DNA of 38,074 nucleotides, taken from Acidovorax sp. MR-S7. GTDB lineage: Bacteria; Pseudomonadota; Gammaproteobacteria; Burkholderiales; Burkholderiaceae_C. The stretch's first letter is position 1. Each line of letters starts with the position of its first letter. The DNA lies in assembly GCF_000400995.2 (NCBI RefSeq), contig NZ_DF238915.1:1-38074 (forward strand). Direction: 5' to 3'. Under the pieces are notes generated by a model, which was not told the origin of the DNA, ran no database searches, and saw only the letters and a list, made by a program, of their open reading frames with translations. Made by a program: the position numbers and the translations under genes. Shown piece after piece: positions 32,208 through 38,074 of this stretch.

Positions 32208-32288
32208 GTGGCTGCGATTGTGGCGGGGATGCCGGGCGCCCGCCACCGCGGGCCGGGCCGCCCCCTGGCAGCCCTCGGATATCGCAGG

Positions 32289-32331
32289 AAAAAGCTGCCC
32301 GGCGCCCAGGGGGCAAGCGCGGGCAGCTATG
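32289..32331. repeat. Dispersed repeat, copy 7
   Basis: AGCTGCCCG (32293-32301) and CGGGCAGCT (32320-32328) pair perfectly. The core GGCGCCCAGGGGGCAAGCGC is diverged. It lies 15 bp beyond the stop of the minus-strand Lrp-type gene and before the MFS gene, so it probably ends the regulator transcript. Confidence 0.7.
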
Positions 32332-32345
32332 GAAACCGCAGCGCG

Positions 32346-32843
32346 CTAGCCGCGCCCGCTGGCACGCGCAGGCGTCAGGTGCGCCAGCGGCAGCGCGCCG
32401 CCGGCCTTGACCTCGCCCAGCGAGAAGCTGGTGTGCATGTCCTTCACGTTGGGCAGGTTCAGCAGCACGTTGCGTGCGAACTGCGAGAAGCTGTCCAGGT
32501 CGGGCGCCACCACCTGCAGCTCGAAGGTGCCGGTGCCGCTGATGTAGTGGCAGGAGACGACCTCGGGGATCTTGGCGATGGCCTGCTCCATGGCGCGCGT
32601 CAGGTCGCCGGTGCTGCGCTCGGCGTCCAGCCGCACGAAGGCCAGTACGCCCAGTCCGATCTTGTGGCGATTGATTTCGGCGTGGTAGCCGAGGATGAAG
32701 CCGGCTTCCTCCAGCGCGCGCACGCGGCGCCAGCATGGCGCGGCCGACAGGCCCACGCGCTGCGCCAGCTCGGCGTTGGTCAGGCGGGCCTCGGCCTGCA
32801 GCTCGCGGAGGATGGCGAGGTCGTAACGGTCAAGATTTTCCAT
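32346..32843 (-). CDS. Lrp/AsnC-family regulator
   Basis: 165 residues. Residues 1-60 form the AsnC-type helix-turn-helix (LDRYDLAILRELQAEARLTN, then AELAQRVGLSAAPCWRRVRA). The RAM/AsnC ligand domain follows (LGVLAFVRLDAERSTGDLTR; VVSCHYISGTGTFELQVVAP; LPNVKDMHTSFSLGEVKAGG). Members form octamers that bind amino acids. The divergent gene is indolepyruvate:ferredoxin oxidoreductase, which handles products of aromatic amino-acid transamination, so sensing of an aromatic amino acid is a fair guess. The start at 32843 is set by the domain; the Shine-Dalgarno is weak. Confidence 0.92.
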   Translation of the reverse strand: MENLDRYDLAILRELQAEARLTNAELAQRVGLSAAPCWRRVRALEEAGFILGYHAEINRHKIGLGVLAFVRLDAERSTGDLTRAMEQAIAKIPEVVSCHYISGTGTFELQVVAPDLDSFSQFARNVLLNLPNVKDMHTSFSLGEVKAGGALPLAHLTPARASGRG

Positions 32844-33018
32844 TTGTGCATTCTTTTGGGAAAGGATCTTTCTTACATCAGGGTTAACTCGGCAAAAAAA
32901 GCAAACACTTATCCGAATCGGGCACATACACTGCACTCTTTACAAGCGGTGCCCACCGGCGCCGCGAAGATGCCGCGCCCAAGAGGCTGCGGACCTGCAC
33001 CCCACGGAGACAAAAACC
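32844..33018. promoter_or_regulatory. Divergent control region between lrp-type gene and the oxidoreductase
   Basis: An AT-rich stretch in a GC-rich window. GAAAGgatCTTTC (32860-32872) is a small inverted repeat 16 bp from the regulator start, a possible Lrp-type site. TTAACTCGG and A-tracts (AAAAAAAG near 32895) could favour bending by Lrp. The oxidoreductase leader ends ACGGAGACAAAAACC before the ATG, nearly the same as the aldehyde dehydrogenase leader. I do not assign exact -10/-35 boxes. Confidence 0.4.
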
Positions 33019-36000
33019 ATGAACGCCCCGCTGCCCGATCACGTTCGCCGCGCGCTCGAAACCGTCACGCTCGACGACAAATACACCCTGGGCGCGGGCC
33101 GCGCCTTCATGAGCGGCGTGCAGGCCCTGGTGCGCCTGCCCATGCTGCAGCGCCAGCGCGACGCGGCCGCGGGGCTGAACACGGCGGGTTTCATCAGCGG
33201 CTACCGGGGCTCGCCGCTGGGCGGCTACGACCAGTCGCTGTGGAGCGCGCGCAAGCACCTGGCGGCGCAGAACATCGTCTTCCAGCCCGGCGTGAACGAG
33301 GAGCTGGCCGCCACGGCGGTGTGGGGCACGCAGCAGCTCGACATCTACCCCGAGTCGAAGAAGTACGACGGCGTCTTCGGCATCTGGTACGGCAAGGGGC
33401 CGGGCGTGGACCGCTGCTCGGACGTGTTCAAGCACGCCAACATGGCGGGCACGGCCCGGCACGGCGGCGTGATCGCCGTGGCGGGCGACGACCACATCAG
33501 CAAGAGCAGCACGGCCGCGCACCAGAGCGACCACATTTTCAAGGCTTGCGGCCTGCCGGTGTTCTTCCCGAGCAGCGTGCAGGACATCCTGGACATGGGC
33601 CTGCACGCGTTCGCCATGAGCCGCTTCTCGGGCCTGTGGTCGGGGCTCAAGACCATCCAGGAGGTGGTGGAATCGTCCGCCAGCATCTCGGTAGACCCCG
33701 ACCGCGTGAACATCGTCCTGCCCGAGGACTTCGTGATGCCTCCGGGCGGGCTGCACATCCGCTGGCCCGACGCGCCGCTGGAGCAGGAGGCGCGCCTGAT
33801 GGACTACAAGTGGTACGCCGCCCTGGCATACGTACGTGCCAACAAGCTCAACTACAACGTGATCCAGGGCCCGCACGACCGCTTCGGCATCATCGCCAGC
33901 GGCAAGGCGTACAACGACACGCGCCAGGCGCTGGTGGACCTGGGCCTGGACGACGAGACCTGCCGCCAGCTCGGCATCCGCGTGCACAAGGTCAACGTGG
34001 TCTGGCCGCTGGAGGCCACCATCACGCGCGACTTTGCGCAAGGGCTGCAGGAAATCCTGGTGGTGGAGGAAAAGCGCCAGGTCATCGAATACCAGATCAA
34101 GGAAGAGCTCTACAACTGGCGCCCCGACGTGCGCCCCAACGTGCTGGGCAAGTTCGACGAGATCGAGGGCGACAACACCGGCGGCGAGTGGAGCATGCCC
34201 AACCCCAGCCAGAACTGGCTGCTGCGCCCCAAGGCCGACCTGACGCCGGCCATCATCGCCAAGGCCATCGCCAAGCGCCTCAAGAAGCTGGGCGTGCCTG
34301 CCGACATCGTGGCGCGCATGGACGAGCGCATTTCGGTCGTCGAGGCGCGCGAGCGCGGCCTGGCCGCCACGACCATCGACACGGGCGAGCGCATGCCCTG
34401 GTTCTGCAGCGGCTGCCCGCACAACACCAGCACGCGCGTGCCCGAAGGGTCGCGCGCCGTGGCCGGCATCGGCTGCCACTACATGGCCAACTGGATGCCC
34501 GACCGCAAGACCAGCACCTTCACGCAGATGGGCGGCGAGGGCGTGACCTGGGTGGGCCAGGCGCCGTTCACCAAGGACAAGCACGTGTTCGCCAACCTGG
34601 GCGACGGCACCTACTTCCACAGCGGCCTGCTGGCCATCCGCCAGAGCATCGCCTCGGGCGCCAACATCACCTACAAGATCCTCTACAACGACGCCGTGGC
34701 GATGACCGGCGGCCAGCAGGTGGGCGAGCGGCCCGAGGGCCACTCGGTCGCGCAGATCGCGCACAGCCTGCGCGCCGAGGGCGTGGCCAAGCTCGTGGTG
34801 GTGACCGACGACCCGGCCAAGTACCAGGGCCGCACGCACGCCGTGGGTGCGGCGCGCGCCGGCCACCCCGAACTGCTCAACGACCTGCCGCCCGGCATCG
34901 AGGTCTTCCACCGCGACGAGCTGGACCGCATCCAGCGCGAATTCCGCGAGATCGCCGGCTGCACGGCCATCATCTACGACCAGACCTGCGCGACCGAGAA
35001 GCGCCGCCGCAGGAAGCGCGGCACGCTCGCCACGCCCGCCAAGACCGTGGTCATCAACGAGCTGGTCTGCGAGGGCTGCGGCGACTGCTCGGTGCAGTCC
35101 AACTGCCTGTCCGTGGAGCCCGTGGAGACGGAGTTCGGCCGCAAGCGCCGCATCAACCAGAGCACCTGCAACAAGGACTATTCCTGCGTGAAGGGCTTCT
35201 GCCCGAGCTTCGTCACCATCGAGGGCGGCCAGCTCAAGAAGCCCAGGAAGGAGATGAAGGGCGACCTTGCCGCGCTGCCACCCATTCCCGAGCCGGTGCT
35301 GCCCGTGGCCGAGGAGGCCTGGGGCATCGTCGTGGCCGGCGTGGGCGGCACGGGGGTCATCACCATCGGCTCGCTGCTCGGCATGGCCGCGCACCTCGAA
35401 GGCAAGGGCGTGGTCACGCAGGACGCGGCCGGCCTCGCGCAAAAGGGCGGTTCCACCTGGAGCCACGTGCAGATCGCCAACCGGCCCGAGGCCATCCACA
35501 CCACCAAGGTGGACACGGCCAAGGCCGACCTGGTGATCGGCTGCGACCCCATCGTCGCCGCCAACAAGGCCACGCTGGCCGCCATGCAGCCGGGGCGCAC
35601 CTTCGTGGCGCTCAACGTGCACGGCACGCCCGCGGCCGCCTTCGTGCACAACCCCAACTGGCAGTTCCCCGCCGACGGCTGCGAGGCCGCCATCGCCCAG
35701 GCCGTGGGCCGTGAGCTGCTGGGCGTGTTCGACGCCGAGCAGGCCGCCTCCCAGCTGCTGGGCGACAGCATCTATACCAACCCGCTGATCCTGGGCTACG
35801 CATGGCAGAAAGGGCGCGTGCCCCTGTCGCACGCCGCGCTCATGCGCGCCATGGAGCTCAACGGCGTGCAGGTGGAGAACAACCAGGCCGCCTTTGAATG
35901 GGGCCGCCGCTGCGCGCACGACCTGGCCGCGGTGCAGGCGCTGTACGGGGCCGCCCAAGGCCAGGCGGCACAGGTGATCCAGTTCGTCAAGAAGCCCGGC

Positions 36001-36645
36001 CTGGCCGAGATGGTGGCCAAGCGCGTGGAGTTCCTCACCGGCTACCAGAACGCCGCCTATGCCGCCGAGTACCGGGCCTTCGTGGACAAGGTGCAGGCGG
36101 CCGAAACGCCGCTGGGCCAGGGCATGCGGCTGACCGAGGCCGTGGCGCGCTACCTGTTCAAGCTCATGGCCTACAAGGACGAGTACGAGGTGGCGCGCCT
36201 GCACACCGATCCGGCCTTCACCCAGCGCCTCGAAGGCATGTTCGAGGGCGACTGGCGCATCGTGCACCACCTGGCGCCGCCCACGTTCGCCAAGCACGAC
36301 GGCGAGGGGCATCTCGTCAAGAAGAGCTACGGCCCCTGGATGCGCCGCGCCATGGGCATGCTTGCCAAGCTCAAAGGCCTGCGCGGCACCGCGCTCGACC
36401 CCTTCGGCCGCACCGAGGAGCGCAAGACCGAGCGCGCGCTGATCCAGGAATACCGCGCAAGCATCGACGAACTGCTGGCGGGCCTCTCAGCCGACCGGCT
36501 GGCGCTGGCCGTGGAGGTCGCGCGCATCCCCGAGGAAATCCGCGGCTACGGCCACGTGAAGGAGCGCCACCTGCAGGCCGCCCGCAAGAAGTGGTTTGCG
36601 CTGATGGACCGCTGGCGCGCCCCCGCCACCCGTCAGGCGGCCTGA
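33019..36645 (+). CDS. Indolepyruvate:ferredoxin oxidoreductase, fused alpha/gamma subunits
   Basis: 1208 residues, the long single-chain betaproteobacterial form. The N-terminal pyrimidine-binding part has GYRGSPLGGYDQSLW and HQSDHIFKACGLPVFFP. The TPP-binding part has WFCSGCPHNTST, GIGCHYMANWM and GDGTYFHSGLLAIRQ. An iron-sulphur segment has Cys684, 687, 690, 696 (CEGCGDCSVQSNC) and Cys717, 723, 728. The C-terminal gamma domain has GVGGTGVITIGSLLGMAAH. It oxidatively decarboxylates arylpyruvates such as indolepyruvate or phenylpyruvate to aryl-acetyl-CoA, reducing ferredoxin. GGAGA precedes the ATG. The gene is divergent from the Lrp-type regulator, its likely controller, and overlaps the convergent MscS gene by 13 bp at the stop. 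Confidence 0.93.
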   Translation: MNAPLPDHVRRALETVTLDDKYTLGAGRAFMSGVQALVRLPMLQRQRDAAAGLNTAGFISGYRGSPLGGYDQSLWSARKHLAAQNIVFQPGVNEELAATAVWGTQQLDIYPESKKYDGVFGIWYGKGPGVDRCSDVFKHANMAGTARHGGVIAVAGDDHISKSSTAAHQSDHIFKACGLPVFFPSSVQDILDMGLHAFAMSRFSGLWSGLKTIQEVVESSASISVDPDRVNIVLPEDFVMPPGGLHIRWPDAPLEQEARLMDYKWYAALAYVRANKLNYNVIQGPHDRFGIIASGKAYNDTRQALVDLGLDDETCRQLGIRVHKVNVVWPLEATITRDFAQGLQEILVVEEKRQVIEYQIKEELYNWRPDVRPNVLGKFDEIEGDNTGGEWSMPNPSQNWLLRPKADLTPAIIAKAIAKRLKKLGVPADIVARMDERISVVEARERGLAATTIDTGERMPWFCSGCPHNTSTRVPEGSRAVAGIGCHYMANWMPDRKTSTFTQMGGEGVTWVGQAPFTKDKHVFANLGDGTYFHSGLLAIRQSIASGANITYKILYNDAVAMTGGQQVGERPEGHSVAQIAHSLRAEGVAKLVVVTDDPAKYQGRTHAVGAARAGHPELLNDLPPGIEVFHRDELDRIQREFREIAGCTAIIYDQTCATEKRRRRKRGTLATPAKTVVINELVCEGCGDCSVQSNCLSVEPVETEFGRKRRINQSTCNKDYSCVKGFCPSFVTIEGGQLKKPRKEMKGDLAALPPIPEPVLPVAEEAWGIVVAGVGGTGVITIGSLLGMAAHLEGKGVVTQDAAGLAQKGGSTWSHVQIANRPEAIHTTKVDTAKADLVIGCDPIVAANKATLAAMQPGRTFVALNVHGTPAAAFVHNPNWQFPADGCEAAIAQAVGRELLGVFDAEQAASQLLGDSIYTNPLILGYAWQKGRVPLSHAALMRAMELNGVQVENNQAAFEWGRRCAHDLAAVQALYGAAQGQAAQVIQFVKKPGLAEMVAKRVEFLTGYQNAAYAAEYRAFVDKVQAAETPLGQGMRLTEAVARYLFKLMAYKDEYEVARLHTDPAFTQRLEGMFEGDWRIVHHLAPPTFAKHDGEGHLVKKSYGPWMRRAMGMLAKLKGLRGTALDPFGRTEERKTERALIQEYRASIDELLAGLSADRLALAVEVARIPEEIRGYGHVKERHLQAARKKWFALMDRWRAPATRQAA

Positions 36646-37760
36646 GGGCTGACGCCCGCCGGGGCGTCCTCGTCTGGTGCGCCGGGCGGGCCGGCCACCA
36701 GCACGCGGTTCACCGGCACCGCCAGGCGCACGCCCAGCGCCTGCAACTGGCGCAAGAGCGCGAGGTTGATGCGCTGCTGCAGGTCCATGTAGAGGTTGTA
36801 GCCTGGGTCCTGCACGATGTAGACCACTTCGTAGTCGAGCGAGCTCGCCCCGAAGCCCTTGAAGTGCGCGCGGTCGAAGCGCAGCTGCGGCTCGGCCTCG
36901 ATGATGGCGCGCACGGCCTGGGCCACGGCCTCGGCTTGCTCGGGCGTGGCGTCCTGCGCGATCCCGAAGGTGAAGACGATGCGCCGCTCGCGCATGTAGC
37001 GGTAGTTGTTGATGGTCTGCTTGAGCAGGTCGGTGTTGCTCATCACCACCTGCTCGCCGCTCAGCGCGCGGATGCGCGTGGTCTTCACGCCCACCTGCTG
37101 CACCGAGCCGGCGATGTTGCCCACGACGATGAAGTCGCCCACCTCGAAGGGCTTGTCCACCGCGATCGCCATGGAGGCGAACAGGTCGCCCAGCACGTTC
37201 TGCACCGCCAGCGCCACCGCGATGCCGCCCACGCCCAGGCTGGCGATGAACGCGGTGATGTTCACCCCCAGGTTGGAGAGGATGGCCAGCAGCACCGTGG
37301 CCCACAGCACCGTGCGCAGTCCCCAGGACATGAGCGTGGCCGAAGCGCTGATCTGCCCTGCGCCCGCCGCCCCGTGGTGCTGCCGGTAGCGCTCCACGGC
37401 GATGGCCGTGGCCCGCGTGCCCCACAGGCCGATCTGCACCGCCACCGCCAGGAACCAGAGCTGGCCCACGCGGTCGTGCCAGCGCCCGGGCAGGTCCAGC
37501 ATGCCTGCGCCCACGAGCAGCGCTGCGAGGAGGATGAGCAGGTGGCTGGTGCCCGCCAGCACCTGGGCAAGCAGGCTGCCGGGGCCGCCGGGCCTGCGGG
37601 TGTCGGCATGCCGGCGGGTGCGGGCGATGGCCCAGCGCAGCAGCAGCGTCAGCACGATGTAGGTGCCCGCGGCCGCGGCGAGGGCCACCAGCACGCCTGC
37701 GGCGGGCATGCCCCAGAACGTCTCGGCGCGAAGCCAGGCGGATGCCGATGCGAAATCCAT
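36633..37760 (-). CDS. MscS-family mechanosensitive channel
   Basis: 375 residues from ATG 37760, which has AAAGGAG about 7 bases upstream. Four membrane segments: AAGVLVALAAAAGTYIVLTL, HLLILLAALLVGAGML, LWFLAVAVQIGLWG, and the pore-lining region LRTVLWATVLLAILSNLGVN with TAFIASLGVGGIAVALAVQN. The beta domain follows (FASMAIAVDKPFEVGDFIVV and GVKTTRIRALSGEQVVMSN), then the C-terminal alpha/beta part. The pore helix is rich in Gly/Ala as needed for tight packing. It should open on hypo-osmotic stress. The last 13 bases overlap the convergent oxidoreductase gene in a perfect palindrome containing both stop codons. Confidence 0.92.
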   Translation of the reverse strand: MDFASASAWLRAETFWGMPAAGVLVALAAAAGTYIVLTLLLRWAIARTRRHADTRRPGGPGSLLAQVLAGTSHLLILLAALLVGAGMLDLPGRWHDRVGQLWFLAVAVQIGLWGTRATAIAVERYRQHHGAAGAGQISASATLMSWGLRTVLWATVLLAILSNLGVNITAFIASLGVGGIAVALAVQNVLGDLFASMAIAVDKPFEVGDFIVVGNIAGSVQQVGVKTTRIRALSGEQVVMSNTDLLKQTINNYRYMRERRIVFTFGIAQDATPEQAEAVAQAVRAIIEAEPQLRFDRAHFKGFGASSLDYEVVYIVQDPGYNLYMDLQQRINLALLRQLQALGVRLAVPVNRVLVAGPPGAPDEDAPAGVSPQAA

Positions 37761-37953
37761 GGGGAAGGGCTCCTTTCTCGGAAAGCGGTGTCGGGAGGAG
37801 GGAGAAGGCAGGGCGAGGCGGGGCGCCCTTGCGGCGGATCCGGTGTCCCATCCTAGGAGTGCCTGCACGGGGCGGGCGTAGGCCCAGGCCGATGATGTCC
37901 GTGCGCGCCGGGACCATTAACCGGCCATGGCAGGGGGCTTTTTTGCTATTGTT

Positions 37954-37999
37954 TGAGTAGCTTTTTGCGCTTGCGTAGTAAGCGCTGCGGGGCTTTTTT
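37954..37999 (-). repeat. Dispersed repeat, copy 8, near the possible IS end
   Basis: AGTAGCTTTTTGCGCTTGCG followed by TAGTAAGCGCTGCGGGGCTT and a T-run. The arms GCGCTT and AAGCGC pair around a short loop. The layout matches copy 3. It directly precedes the putative IS terminus at 38003. Confidence 0.65.
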
Positions 38000-38002
38000 G
38001 TT

Positions 38003-38074
38003 GGCTCTGTCACAAATCTGTGTTGATGACCGGCACTCCGATGGCGTCGAGCAAGAGCTGGCGCGGCTTTGCGG
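38003..38074. mobile_element. Possible insertion-sequence terminus, truncated by window end
   Basis: GGCTCTGTCACAAATCTGTG starts abruptly after a T-run and resembles the terminal inverted repeats (GGCTCTGT.. or GGNTCTGTNNCAAA) I know from transposons. A minus-strand open frame stops within its first bases, as transposase genes often do. Only one end is visible, so neither the family nor a target duplication can be checked. Confidence 0.4.
38010..38074 (-). CDS. 3' end of a possible transposase, partial
   Basis: The last 20 codons read AKPRQLLLDAIGVPVINTDL, then TGA at 38010-38012, only 7 bases inside the putative IS end. The stop position and the adjacent inverted-repeat-like sequence suggest a transposase C-terminus. 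The peptide is too short to assign a family, and another gene is possible. Confidence 0.4.
   Translation of the reverse strand, partial: AKPRQLLLDAIGVPVINTDL

Noticed and set aside
32208-32246. GTG start adding 13 residues to the MFS protein
   Set aside because: No ribosome site and no conserved residues in the added part; ATG 32207 is simpler, though the call is not firm.
30465-35714. A 1749-codon open frame on plus across the MFS, lrp and oxidoreductase genes
   Set aside because: It is antisense to two recognised genes and out of frame with a third, with low-complexity Arg/His/Gln composition. The recognised families explain the DNA fully.
32884-36312. A 1142-codon open frame on minus opposite the oxidoreductase
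   Set aside because: Same shadow composition; the plus-strand protein has TPP and Fe-S motifs throughout.

Overview
The window is high-GC DNA with dense, tightly packed genes and Shine-Dalgarno-type leaders. Several gene families here are typical of Burkholderiales: a Bug (tripartite tricarboxylate transport) binding protein, a fused indolepyruvate:ferredoxin oxidoreductase next to an Lrp-type gene, and a glnE / YhdP-family / nitrilase cluster. A short intergenic repeat with the core AGCGCTT...AAGCGC, flanked by AGCTAT-type ends, occurs eight times. I associate this repeat with the Comamonadaceae (Acidovorax, Alicycliphilus, Delftia and relatives). The genus is inference. The window looks chromosomal, with one possible insertion-sequence end at the extreme right edge.

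Layout. (1) 132-7737, minus strand: a five-gene unit reading tetR, outer-membrane factor, membrane-fusion protein, RND pump, then a degenerate HD-GYP protein. A palindromic operator candidate lies in front of tetR. (2) 7738-11109: divergent from that unit, a GntR/FCD regulator with its own palindrome, an isocitrate/isopropylmalate dehydrogenase-family enzyme, a Bug solute-binding protein and a small ABM-fold protein. This looks like a small organic-acid uptake and oxidation operon whose substrate I cannot name. (3) 11116-18927: glnE on minus, divergent from a YhdP/AsmA-like giant envelope protein that is ATGA-coupled to a Nit-type amidase. (4) 19017-21796: a PAS histidine kinase and a FixJ-type response regulator separated by a GC-rich repeat. 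(5) 21872-25870: an OmpA-family glycine-zipper lipoprotein, a 45-residue membrane protein, the lytic transglycosylase MltA and a DUF2868 protein that seems fused to the tail of its usual DUF3482 GTPase partner.

(6) 25872-30410: an AcoR-type sigma-54 activator, divergent from an NAD-dependent aldehyde dehydrogenase. The intergenic region holds a near-consensus -24/-12 promoter, upstream activator-like palindromes and an exact 18-bp palindrome across the -24 element. Two small PPOX-fold ORFs follow, and the first has no canonical start codon. (7) 30501-37760: an MFS_3 exporter with a C-terminal ferredoxin-like tail, an Lrp/AsnC regulator divergent from a 1208-residue indolepyruvate:ferredoxin oxidoreductase, and an MscS-type channel whose stop codon shares a 13-bp palindrome with the oxidoreductase stop. 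(8) 37761-38074: another repeat copy and a possible IS terminus.

Most genes belong to recognised families. I did not find a clearly new defence, mobile or RNA-guided system. The points most worth a second look are the sigma-54 region at 27.8-27.95 kb, the DUF2868/DUF3482 chimera, the start-less PPOX gene, the repeat that has become coding sequence at the end of the membrane-fusion gene, and the GntR/dehydrogenase/Bug/ABM operon.
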